A DNA stretch of 64,000 nt from Halobacteriales archaeon QS_4_69_34 (lineage in GTDB: Archaea > Halobacteriota > Halobacteria > Halobacteriales > Halococcaceae): positions 1 to 64,000 of the forward strand of contig PXRN01000014.1 of assembly GCA_003021045.1 (NCBI GenBank). Reading direction: 5' to 3'. Positions 41,582 to 49,603 of the stretch are shown piece by piece. The stretch's first letter is position 1; each line of letters starts with the position of its first letter. The translations under genes were made by a program, and so were the position numbers. The notes below the pieces were generated by a model, which did not search any database, was not told the DNA's origin, and worked only from the letters and a program-made list of their open reading frames with translations.

Positions 41582-42514
41582 TCAGTAGTGCCACGGAACG
41601 TCGGAGAAGTCCGGCTCGCGGCCCTCGACGAACGCATCCCGGCCCTCCGCGGCCTCGTCGGTCATGTACGCCAGCCGCGTGGCCTCGCCGGCGAAGACCT
41701 GCTGGCCGACCATGCCGTCGTCGGCGGCGTTGAAGCCGTACTTGAGCATCCGGATCGCGGTCGGGCTCTTCCCGTCGATCGTCGCCGCCCAGTCGAGCGC
41801 GACGTCTTCGAGCTCCTGGTGGGGGACGGCCTCGTTGACCATCCCCATCTCGGCGGCCTCCGCGGCGGCGTAGGTCTTCCCGAGGAAGAAGACCTCCCGG
41901 GCTTTCTTCTGGCCGACCTGCTTGGCGAGGTAGGCCGAGCCGAAACCGGCGTCGAAGCTCGCCACGTCGGGGTCGGTCTGGAGGAACTTGCTGTGCTCCG
42001 CCGAGGCGATCGTCAGATCACAGACCACGTGCAGCGAGTGGCCGCCGCCGACCGCCCAGCCCGGCACGACGGCGATCACGGCCTTAGGGAGATGCCGGAT
42101 GAGCCGCTGGACTTCGAGGATGTGGAGTCGACCCGGCTGTTTCGCGCCGGTGGCGTCGCCACCGTCGTCCTCGTCGCTCCCGTCCCTCTCGCTCCCGTCC
42201 TCGTCGGGATCGTACTCGTAGCCCGCGCCACCCCGGACGGACTGATCGCCGCCCGAACAGAACGCCCAGCCGCCGTCCTCCGGCGAGGGGCCGTTGCCGG
42301 TGAGCAGGACACAGCCGACGTCGGTCCGGCGCTTCGCGTCGTCGAGCGCGCCGTAGAGCTCGTCGACGGTCTTGGGCCGGAAGGCGTTCCTGACTTCGGG
42401 GCGGTCGAACGCGATCCGGACGGTGCCCGACTCGGTGGCTCGGTGGTAGGTGACGTCCTCGAAGCTACGGTCGATCGGCTCCCAGCGGTCGGGATCGAAG
42501 AGTGTGGAGACCAT
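41582..42514 (-). CDS. menB: 1,4-dihydroxy-2-naphthoyl-CoA synthase
   Basis: A 310-residue crotonase-fold enzyme that closes the naphthoquinone ring in menaquinone synthesis. Marks: FDRPEVRNAFRPKTVDEL at the N-terminus, the FCSGGDQSVRG oxyanion loop, VPGWAVGGGHSLHVVCDL, and the MenB-specific C-terminus GREPDFSDVPWHY. An acidic insertion of about 30 residues (starting YEYDPDEDGSERDGS) follows the GGDQ loop, as in several haloarchaeal MenB proteins. No other men genes are in the window. Confidence 0.93.
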   Translation of the reverse strand: MVSTLFDPDRWEPIDRSFEDVTYHRATESGTVRIAFDRPEVRNAFRPKTVDELYGALDDAKRRTDVGCVLLTGNGPSPEDGGWAFCSGGDQSVRGGAGYEYDPDEDGSERDGSDEDDGGDATGAKQPGRLHILEVQRLIRHLPKAVIAVVPGWAVGGGHSLHVVCDLTIASAEHSKFLQTDPDVASFDAGFGSAYLAKQVGQKKAREVFFLGKTYAAAEAAEMGMVNEAVPHQELEDVALDWAATIDGKSPTAIRMLKYGFNAADDGMVGQQVFAGEATRLAYMTDEAAEGRDAFVEGREPDFSDVPWHY

Positions 42515-42640
42515 GCCCGAAGCGGGGCGGGCCGGCGCAAAAAGATTCGCCTCGGCTCGGAGCCCAGCTCCGACATCGGACCGGGGAGGCGGGAAGAGCG
42601 CCGAGCGCTGTGAGAGGAGAACCCGACCGACTGGGTGCGC

Positions 42641-42937
42641 TCACGGGTTCCGGTGTGTCTCCGTCTTCGGATTCTCCGGCGCCACGAGCCTCCCGACGAT
42701 CTTCGCCTCAGCGTCGCGGAGGGGGTCGCCGACGGTTCCGGCTGCACGGCCGACTACTGCCGTAATGTCCTCGGAGGTCGCCTCACGGGGAGTCCGGTAG
42801 TAGCCGAGTTCGGCGGCGGCCCGGAGCGTCTCGCGTTCTCGAACCGTCAGCCGCGCCAGCAGATCCTGAGTTTTGGAGCGGTAGTTGCCGGTCCGATCGC
42901 CCTCGATGCACGCTCCGTCCGGGACCGCGTTGAGCAT
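42641..42937 (-). pseudogene. fragment of a bacterio-opsin activator-type HTH_10 regulator
   Basis: Only about 98 residues. LTVRERETLRAAAELGYYRT, PREATSEDITAVVGRAAGTV and LRDAEAKIVGRL reproduce the HTH_10 DNA-binding domain that ends Bat-like haloarchaeal regulators. Such proteins normally have 100-500 more N-terminal residues (GAF/PAS or bacterioopsin activator domains), which are absent here. It is therefore either a gene remnant or a minimal DNA-binding protein. Upstream DNA (42938-43415) does not supply the missing part on this strand. Confidence 0.6.
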
Positions 42938-43149
42938 ATCGCGTCGGTACCGGCCCGACGAGCCGGCCCTGCCCGGCTACCCGACGCCGGCGGCTCACGG
43001 CGAGGGCGCTCTCCTACGACGTACTGTCCGCGTCGGTCAGCCAGGCCGCGATGCTCGAGCGACTAGAGGCCGATCTTCACGTCATCGACGATCTGTCTCA
43101 CCGGACGTCGGAGACGGCCACCCTCGCGGAACTGGGGGAGAGAGCATGA
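42934..43149 (+). pseudogene. unrecognised gene fragment on the opposite strand
   Basis: The frame ending at TGA 43147-43149 reads sensibly over its last 45 codons (ALSYDVLSASVSQAAMLERL, then EADLHVIDDLSHR) with balanced composition unlike chance frames here, but it has no plausible start codon before an internal Met. It could be the end of a lost gene. The bases 43150-43415 hold only the antiporter promoter region. Confidence 0.22.
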
Positions 43150-43415
43150 CCGCCCAACTCGGTCCCGTCGGCGACTGACCCGACGCGCTCGGCGTGCGCT
43201 GGTCGGCACGCCATCGGTGGTCGTTCGAGTGGCGGGGTCCCGCTTTTCGTCGCCATCCCGCTCTCGGCCGCCCTCGGGTTCCGAGCGGCGCTCCTCGCGT
43301 CGCTTGGTGTGGCTTTTCCTTCCATGGCCGTACTACCGAGTCGCAGTCGAACAGCTGACACGACGACGCGCGACGCGATGGCGGCACTCTTAATCTCTCG
43401 CCGCTAACCGACCGT

Positions 43416-45251
43416 ATGGCGGTTGAGCTCGGCGCACAGCTACTCGACCTGTTCAGCGTCCTCGCCCAAGAAGCGCCGGCCGGCGGGGGGATCGAGAATC
43501 AGGTCATCGACCTGCTCGCCGTGTTCGTCCTCGCCGCCGGCGTCGGCGTCTTCGTCGCCAGGGTCGGGCGCTTTCCCTACACCATTACCCTCCTGCTTGC
43601 GGGGCTCGTCGTCTCCGTGCTGGGGCTGGCGGGGGCGCTCGGCATCGACCTCGCGCTCAGCCACGATATCATCTTTCTGGTGTTGCTCCCGCCGCTTCTG
43701 TTCGAGGGCGCGGCCACGACCGATCTCGAAGCCTTCCGGGCCGACCTGCCGGCGATCCTCGCGCTCGCGGTCGTCGGCCTCCTGCTGTCGGTCGTGGTGC
43801 TGGGCGCGCTCGGTCCGTACGTCTTCGGCTTTCCCCTCCTGGTCTCGCTGCTCTTTGCGGCCACCATCCTCCCGACCGATCCGGTGAGCGTGCTCGCGCT
43901 GTTCGACGAGCTCGGCGCGCCCGAACGCCTGAAGGTGCTCGTCGAGGGCGAGAGCCTCTTGAACGACGGGGTCGGCGTCGTCGTCTTCACCACGCTGCTC
44001 GCCATCGTCCGGACCGAGGGGGCGGACGTCCCCCTCTCGGCGCTGCTCGTACCCGAGCGCCTCGGCGACGCCGCCGCCGAGATCGCCGTCGCCAGTCTCG
44101 GGGGCGTGTTCGTCGGCTTGCTCGCCGGCTACGCCGTCTACCGCGTGATGGTCGGATTGGACGAGCACCGCACCGAGATCGTCCTCACCTTCGTGCTCGC
44201 CTACGGGAGCTTCCTGCTCGCCGAGCACTACGTCCCCCGCTTCTTTGGGGTCACTGCCAGCGGCGTCATCGCCACCGTCGTCGCGGGCCTGTTCGTCGGC
44301 AATCGAGGTGCGGAATACGCGATGAGTCCCCAGACGAAGGTGTCGATCTTCAACACGCTCGACACGGCGGCGTTCGTCGCCAACGCGTTCATCTTCGTCG
44401 CCATCGGCGTCACCACGCCGATCGATCAGCTCGCCGAGCACGCCCCGCTCATCGCCGGCGCGGTCGTGTTCGTGCTGCTCGCGCGCGCGGTGGCGGTCTA
44501 CCCGATCGCGACGCTCGTCAACCAGCTCACCCGGCGGACGATCTCGCGCGAGTACCAGCACGTGATGTTCTGGGGCGGCCTCCACGCCTCGATCCCGATC
44601 GCGCTCGTGCTCGGGCTGCCCGCGACCCTCGACTCGGGGGCTCCCTTCCCCTTCCGCGAGGAGCTCCGGGCGATGGTGTTCGGCGTCGCCGCGTTCAGCC
44701 TCGTCGTCCAGGGGCTCACGATGGAGCGGCTGCTCGATCGGCTCGGGATCGTCACCCGCAGCGACGCCGAGGTGCTCTACGAGCTGCTCGTCGGCCGCGC
44801 CCGGGCGGTCAATGCGGCCCTCGACGCCGCCGAGGCCCTCCGCGAGGGCGGCGACCTGCCCGGCGACGTCTACGAGGACTTCCTCGCGGAGTACCGCGAG
44901 GAGAGCGAGGACCTCGAGCGGGCGATCGGCCAGCTCATGCACGAGAACCCCGAGCTCCGGCGCGAGGAGGTGCTCGTCGGCGAGCGCCGCGTCCTCAAGC
45001 GCGAGAAGAGCGCGATCCTCGACGCGATGCGTTCGGGTGCTGTGAGCGACGCCGCCGGCGAGCGCCTCCTAGCGGAGGTGAACCTCAAGCTCGACCGGAT
45101 CGAGAGCGGCGAGAGCACGGTCGAGCAGCGCGAGGAGGGCTACGAGGAGTTCTGGCGCGCCCGGGCCGCCGAGTTCGGCCTCGACGGGGTGGCGCTCGAC
45201 GCCCCGGCGGGCCGCGAGGGCGATTCCGGTGTGCGCCCCGAGGACGACTGA
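43416..45251 (+). CDS. Na+/H+ antiporter, CPA1 (NhaP) family
   Basis: A 611-residue transporter. About 12 membrane helices occupy residues 25-425. They include the CPA1 hallmarks VLLPPLLFEGA, AATILPTDPVSVLALF (ion-binding Asp in the ND/TDP region), VEGESLLNDGVGVVVF and FWGGLHASIPIALVL. The last about 170 residues are a charged helical cytoplasmic domain (for example EDFLAEYREESEDLERAIGQ). It exchanges Na+ for H+ across the membrane, key to salt and pH balance in haloarchaea. The ATG at 43416 follows CTCTTAATC (about 27 bases upstream). Confidence 0.9.
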   Translation: MAVELGAQLLDLFSVLAQEAPAGGGIENQVIDLLAVFVLAAGVGVFVARVGRFPYTITLLLAGLVVSVLGLAGALGIDLALSHDIIFLVLLPPLLFEGAATTDLEAFRADLPAILALAVVGLLLSVVVLGALGPYVFGFPLLVSLLFAATILPTDPVSVLALFDELGAPERLKVLVEGESLLNDGVGVVVFTTLLAIVRTEGADVPLSALLVPERLGDAAAEIAVASLGGVFVGLLAGYAVYRVMVGLDEHRTEIVLTFVLAYGSFLLAEHYVPRFFGVTASGVIATVVAGLFVGNRGAEYAMSPQTKVSIFNTLDTAAFVANAFIFVAIGVTTPIDQLAEHAPLIAGAVVFVLLARAVAVYPIATLVNQLTRRTISREYQHVMFWGGLHASIPIALVLGLPATLDSGAPFPFREELRAMVFGVAAFSLVVQGLTMERLLDRLGIVTRSDAEVLYELLVGRARAVNAALDAAEALREGGDLPGDVYEDFLAEYREESEDLERAIGQLMHENPELRREEVLVGERRVLKREKSAILDAMRSGAVSDAAGERLLAEVNLKLDRIESGESTVEQREEGYEEFWRARAAEFGLDGVALDAPAGREGDSGVRPEDD

Positions 45252-45285
45252 GCGGTCTGTCTCTGCCCGTGGAACACGGCCTCGC

Positions 45286-46098
45286 TCACAGCCGCACCGG
45301 CATGTCCCGCTCGGCGAGATACTCCTTCACTTCGCGGATCGAGTGCTCGCCGAAATGGAAGATCGACGCCGCGAGCGCCGCGTCCGCGCCGGCCGCGGTG
45401 AACACCTCGTGGGCGTCCTCGGGGCCGCCACAGCCCGAGGAAGCGATGACGGGCGTCGAGACGGCTTCACAGACCGCCCGCGTGAGCGGAACGTCGTAGC
45501 CGTCCTTGGTGCCGTCGGCGTCGATCGAGTTGACGAACAGCTCGCCCGCGCCCCGCGAGTCGGCCTCGCGGGCCCACTCGACGGCGTCGATCCCGGTGCC
45601 CTCGCGTCCGCCCTTCTTGGTGCACTCGAACCAGACCGACTCGCCGTCGACGCGCTCGTACTGTTCGCCCGCCTCGTCGTACCGGCGGCGCGCGTCCACC
45701 GAGATGACAATACACTGGCTGCCGAAGGCGGCCGCGCCCTCGTCGACGAGCGCCGGGCGTTCGAGCGCGCCCGTCGTGATCGAGACCTTGTCCGCGCCCG
45801 CCCGCAGGGTCTCCTTGATGTCTTCACGGGTGCGGATGCCCCCGCCCACGGTGAGGGGGATGAACACCTCGTCGGCCACCCGCGAGACGACGTCGAGCAT
45901 CGTCGCCCGGCCCTCCGCGCTCGCGGTGATGTCGAGGAAGACGAACTCGTCGGCCCCGGCGGCGTTGTACGCCCGCGCCATCTCGACGGGATCGCCCGAG
46001 TAGGTCAGATCCTCGAAATGGACCCCGGTGTAGACCGCCGGATCGCCATCGTCATCGAGGTCGACGTCGATGCAGGGGATGATGCGTTTGGTGAGCAT
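45286..46098 (-). CDS. hisF: imidazole glycerol phosphate synthase cyclase subunit
   Basis: A 270-residue (beta/alpha)8 barrel. Catalytic Asp residues are in [10 protein letters not shown] (near residue 11) and [13 protein letters not shown] (second half). Phosphate-binding loops are TVGGGIR and [10 protein letters not shown]. With HisH it makes imidazole glycerol phosphate and AICAR. It starts [11 protein letters not shown]; a six-residue acidic insert (DDDGDP) follows the first strand. It converges on the antiporter gene. hisH is not adjacent, as is usual in haloarchaea where his genes are dispersed. Confidence 0.95.
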   Translation of the reverse strand: MLTKRIIPCIDVDLDDDGDPAVYTGVHFEDLTYSGDPVEMARAYNAAGADEFVFLDITASAEGRATMLDVVSRVADEVFIPLTVGGGIRTREDIKETLRAGADKVSITTGALERPALVDEGAAAFGSQCIVISVDARRRYDEAGEQYERVDGESVWFECTKKGGREGTGIDAVEWAREADSRGAGELFVNSIDADGTKDGYDVPLTRAVCEAVSTPVIASSGCGGPEDAHEVFTAAGADAALAASIFHFGEHSIREVKEYLAERDMPVRL

Positions 46099-46600
46099 CC
46101 GATGTCGAAATCGTCGCTCGCGCGCTTGACCGTTTCGACCCTACGCCGGAGCCGTAGCGGTCTCAACTGCACGCCGGGGCCGGCTACGGGCCGGGTCGCG
46201 GACGGTCGTTGCGTTCGGCGGCCGTCGCGGTCGAGCAGCGGACAGGGGCAGATGCCGAGCGGGTTCGGACGATCGGATTCCGGCACGCGAACGCCCCGTC
46301 GCCGTCGTCGCCCGAGCGAGGACCGGTCGGCCTCGTGCGCTCAGGAGATGACGGTCACGCGGTGGACACCGTCGATACCGGTGCGGGCGGGCTCGTGGGT
46401 CTCGAGTCCCGATCGCCGCGCCGGCCTCGGCGGCGAACCCCTGGTGTGGCGCGTCGCTCGGCGTCTCGTAGGGCGTGTGTGATGCCGATCCGTTCGAGAT
46501 GCAGCCCGAGCATGGTTACCGGACGATCCACGAGGGTTCGATCGACACGTGGCCTCTCCGTTCCCCGATAAACGCCGGTAGTGAGCCGCTCTCTGCGACT
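46099..46600. other. 500-base interval without a convincing gene
   Basis: Open frames on both strands are Arg/Ser/Pro-rich. A stretch on the minus strand reads ETHEPARTGIDGVHRVTVIS before a stop at 46341, which could be the end of a decayed gene, but I cannot match it to a family. Confidence 0.4.
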
Positions 46601-47167
46601 TCACTCACACCGGACGACGGCACACTGGAGCCCGGCGGGCGTCGAGGACTCGGTCAGCGTGGCGAACGCACCCGGCACCAACGCGAGGGCGATCGCGGCG
46701 ACCGACATGAACCAGTGCTGGAAGACGACGTGGAGGAACACGCCGCCGGCGAAGGGGATCATGCCCGAGGCGTCGAAGGGGATCGTGATGAGCTTGTCCA
46801 CCATCGGCGTGCCGATGAAGACGTTTACCATCCACAGCGCCGGGACGACGAGCACCACCGCCCGGAGTGCGATCCCCTTCGCCCCCGAGGATTCGGAGAG
46901 CACGCTGAACCACTCGGGGACCAGCGCGAGCGCGACGACGATCAGCGCGACGATTATTGAGAGTGCGGAGACGACGCTGCCGAACGCGTCCAGAAAGGGG
47001 ACGCTCCCGCTCAGGGCGGTCGAGATCCGTGCCACGGGATCGACGAAGAGGATGTAACTCACGATATACGAGAGCGCCGTGAGCAACGCTACCGCCTGAA
47101 ACACTCTCCATCCCGTGCCGATACCCCCGGTCCGACCGCCCGATTGGGTTTGATGTGCTTGCGCCAT
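46601..47167 (-). CDS. hypothetical membrane protein
   Basis: A 188-residue protein with four to five membrane helices (GWRVFQAVALLTALSYIVSY, LSIIVALIVVALALV, IALRAVVLVVPALWMVNVF, HWFMSVAAIALALVPG). Only the N-terminus (MAQAHQTQSGGRTGG) is clearly soluble. No family recognised. The ATG at 47167 is the first in the hydrophobic frame; the long upstream extension is frame noise. It shares a left-ward direction with the next small membrane gene. Confidence 0.65.
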   Translation of the reverse strand: MAQAHQTQSGGRTGGIGTGWRVFQAVALLTALSYIVSYILFVDPVARISTALSGSVPFLDAFGSVVSALSIIVALIVVALALVPEWFSVLSESSGAKGIALRAVVLVVPALWMVNVFIGTPMVDKLITIPFDASGMIPFAGGVFLHVVFQHWFMSVAAIALALVPGAFATLTESSTPAGLQCAVVRCE

Positions 47168-47319
47168 GGAATCACCGTTTGCTTTCGATGGAGGAACTAG
47201 CTTCGGCCGCTCGAAGTGTCCCCCTCGAACTCCTGTTTTCGATCGTGAGGTATTAACTCTTGCGTCAAGTCGTACCGTGGGGGTCGGTGCCAACCGAAAG
47301 GAGTTTGACGACGGTGCGA

Positions 47320-47670
47320 TCACTCGTTCGATCGGTCGGTGGAACGGCGGGCCTCCCGTGGCTCCGTGGCGTCCGTCCGGCCGTCCGGCGGCTGCTCGCT
47401 CCTCGTTCTCGACCCCGGCCCGACCACGTCGTGAAGCCCAGTCGCCCTGGCAACCGGCTCGGCCAGCGGGAGGTACCCCCGGTCGATCACCCGGTAGAGC
47501 GTGTAGGCCGTGACGGCGACCCCCCAGACGGCCGTGAGGGCGAGGAGCGATCCGTCGCTCCGGAGGAGGGCAGCCCCGAAGGGCAGCCACGCGACCACGA
47601 GCCCCACGACGGAGTTGGCGACCGCACAGGGCATACACCGCTTTCCGGCGGCGGAGTGGGTCGAGCTCAC
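47320..47670 (-). CDS. small membrane protein with CMPC motif
   Basis: A 116-residue protein with a GTG start. KRCMPCAVANSVVGLVVAWL has a CxxC pair at the start of the first helix. A second helix is LLALTAVWGVAVTAYTLYRV, and a hydrophilic Arg/Glu tail follows. The CxxC suggests a redox or metal role, but no family is recognised. It is divergent from the PH-domain gene. Confidence 0.55.
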   Translation of the reverse strand: MSSTHSAAGKRCMPCAVANSVVGLVVAWLPFGAALLRSDGSLLALTAVWGVAVTAYTLYRVIDRGYLPLAEPVARATGLHDVVGPGSRTRSEQPPDGRTDATEPREARRSTDRSNE

Positions 47671-47789
47671 GGCTGTCGTTCGCTCGTGGCGAGGGCCAGC
47701 AGCCCCAAAACCCTTCGCCCGACGACGGCTGGTCGGCTGTCATCCATCCGAACTGTAGTTTTATGTCCTGGTGGGGAGTGCGGGAGGGC

Positions 47790-48296
47790 ATGGACCCGGT
47801 CACGGGCGTCGATCCCCCCGAGTGGGTCACGCTCGACGGCGAGGAGACGATGCAGCTGTGGGCGACGCCCTCGAACAACCTCCTGTTGGGCGTGCTCGCG
47901 CTCTCGGGCGTGCTCATCGTCGTCATGGGGCTGGTGCTCAGCCTCGCCGTCGACCTCGCCACCGGGCGGGTGCTGGCCGCCGCCATGATCGCCCTCGTCT
48001 TCGCGCTGCTCGCCCTCGCCTACCTCACGATGCAGCGCTACGAGTACGTCGTGACCGACCACCGCGCCTACGAGCGCAGGGGCTTGCTGTCGAAGACCGT
48101 CCGGCAGATCCCGCTCCGGCAGGTTCGGGCGGTGAAGGTCGAGCAGTCCGCGTGGCAGGGCTGGGTCGGCATCGGCCACCTCCTTTTAACGTCGGACACG
48201 GGAGACGACATGCGGCTCGCGTTCGTCGAGAACCCGGCCGCGGTCCGTGATACGGTGTCGTCGGTCGCCGACGCGGCGGGCGGGAGGGCGTCGTGA
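47790..48296 (+). CDS. PH domain-containing membrane protein (bPH2/DUF304-like)
   Basis: A 168-residue protein. Two membrane helices (LLLGVLALSGVLIVVMGLVL and AAMIALVFALLALAYL) are followed by a bacterial PH-type beta domain (YEYVVTDHRAYERRGLLSK, IPLRQVRAVKVEQSAWQGW, GHLLLTSDTGDDMRLAFVEN). Function unknown; such proteins sit in the membrane with the PH domain on the cytoplasmic side. TTTTAT at 47759-47764 is about 28 bases before the ATG at 47790, which is therefore preferred over the ATG at 47763. Confidence 0.78.
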   Translation: MDPVTGVDPPEWVTLDGEETMQLWATPSNNLLLGVLALSGVLIVVMGLVLSLAVDLATGRVLAAAMIALVFALLALAYLTMQRYEYVVTDHRAYERRGLLSKTVRQIPLRQVRAVKVEQSAWQGWVGIGHLLLTSDTGDDMRLAFVENPAAVRDTVSSVADAAGGRAS

Positions 48297-48331
48297 GCAC
48301 GAGTGCTGTCGGAGTGATGGAGCGATAGCAC

Positions 48332-48937
48332 GTGGACGACGAGCGCGAGTACTGGGAGGAGCGGTACCGAACTGGCGACTTCGACCCACCCGAGACACCC
48401 TCCCCGCTGTTGGAGGAGGTCGTGGACCTCCTGCCGGAGGGACGCGCACTCGACGTCGCCACGGGCACCGGTCGCAACGCGCTGTTTCTCGCCGCACAGG
48501 ACTATGCGGTCGACGCGATCGACATCTCCGAGGCGGCGCTCGCCATCGCACGCGAACGGGCGGCGGAACGCTCCGTGGAGGTCGATTGGGTTCGGGCGGA
48601 CCTCGAGGAGTACGAGTTCCCCGAGGGGGCCTACGACGTCGTGATGGTGGACTTCTACACCGCGTTCGATCGGCTCCCCGATCTCAAGGGCGCGCTCGCT
48701 CCCGACGGCATCCTCCTCTACGAGCACCACCTCCGCTCGGCGGAGCCGGTCGATCGCGGGCCCGAGGGCGACCGCTACCGGTTCCGGTCGAACGACCTGC
48801 TCCACGCCTGTCTCGACCTCACGGTGTTGCGCTACGAGGAGACGACCCGCACGATCGAAGGACGGACGGCGGCGCTCGTCACGCTGGTCGCGCGGAACTC
48901 CGCGGGCGGTGCACAACAGTACCCCGAGTTTCCCTGA
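48332..48937 (+). CDS. class I SAM-dependent methyltransferase
   Basis: A 201-residue protein with a GTG start. WEERYRTGDFDPPETPSPLL precedes motif I, ALDVATGTGRNALFLA. The acidic end of strand 2 is VDAIDISEAAL, motif III is VDWVRADLEEYE, and the post-motif is YDVVMVDFYTAFDRLPDL. The layout resembles TehB/thiopurine methyltransferase-like small-molecule enzymes. The substrate is unknown. It lies 35 bases after the PH-domain gene, possibly in one operon, and converges on the HxlR regulator gene. Confidence 0.82.
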   Translation: MDDEREYWEERYRTGDFDPPETPSPLLEEVVDLLPEGRALDVATGTGRNALFLAAQDYAVDAIDISEAALAIARERAAERSVEVDWVRADLEEYEFPEGAYDVVMVDFYTAFDRLPDLKGALAPDGILLYEHHLRSAEPVDRGPEGDRYRFRSNDLLHACLDLTVLRYEETTRTIEGRTAALVTLVARNSAGGAQQYPEFP

Positions 48938-48980
48938 GCACCCCTGAGCACGGGCGCACAATGGGCGGAGAACGGTCCGC

Positions 48981-49370
48981 TCAGCTGGTCTCGTCCGACG
49001 CCCACTCGAGCAGCGGCTGGAGTCGCGTTTCGAGCTCGCGGCCCCGTGGAGTGAGCGAGTACTCGACGCGCGGGGGCACTTCGTCGAAGCTCCGGCGCTC
49101 GATCAGCTCCGCGTCGGCGAGCTCGTCGAGATGACTGGACAGCGTCGCGGAGCTGGCGCTCTTCAGGCGATCCTGGAGCTCGCCGTAGCGCGTCGGCCCG
49201 GCAGCACCGAGGATGGCCACGATCCGCATCGCGTACTTCTTGCTCACCGTCCCGAGCACCCCGTCGATGGGACAGTAGCACGTCGTCTCCGTCGTCTCGG
49301 GGGTCGTCGCGCCCGCTGCGGGAGCAGCCGACGTCGGGGAACAACACCCACACGAGTGTTGCTGTGCCAT
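48981..49370 (-). CDS. HxlR-type winged-helix regulator with Cys-rich N-terminus
   Basis: A 129-residue regulator. Residues about 35-120 form the HxlR winged helix (CYCPIDGVLGTVSKKYAMRI, GELQDRLKSASSATLSSHLD, SLTPRGRELETRL). Before it, CGCC and CYCP give five Cys in the first 35 residues. HxlR proteins often sense redox or electrophile stress through the CP cysteine; the extra CGCC may bind a metal (inference). The ATG at 49370 is next to the Cys motif. Its target could be the methyltransferase gene converging on it. Confidence 0.8.
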   Translation of the reverse strand: MAQQHSCGCCSPTSAAPAAGATTPETTETTCYCPIDGVLGTVSKKYAMRIVAILGAAGPTRYGELQDRLKSASSATLSSHLDELADAELIERRSFDEVPPRVEYSLTPRGRELETRLQPLLEWASDETS

Positions 49371-49603
49371 GCTCCCCCTTGCTCCCGAGCCGTCAAAAAC
49401 ACTCCGCACGGGCCAGCCGGGCGAATCGACGGGCCGGCTTCGGGACGGACCCGCCGTCCGCCGAGTCGGGAGAGCCCGGTGGGAAAGCCGAGCCCAGAGG
49501 ACGGGCACGATACGATCGCGGAGAACACCGGCAGGCACGGCGCGTATCGCTCCACCCGGTGTCACGCCGTTCGGGAGGCGGCGCTCCTGGGGGTGACGAG
49601 CCG

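Noticed and set aside
41120-43415. Insertion sequence between repeat A copies and the antiporter
   Set aside because: No transposase fragment or terminal inverted repeats could be identified, only hairpin repeats and a regulator fragment.
46209-46571. Plus-strand ORF of 120 codons
   Set aside because: Arg/Ser/Pro-rich with no domain, no promoter and no start context; treated as noise.
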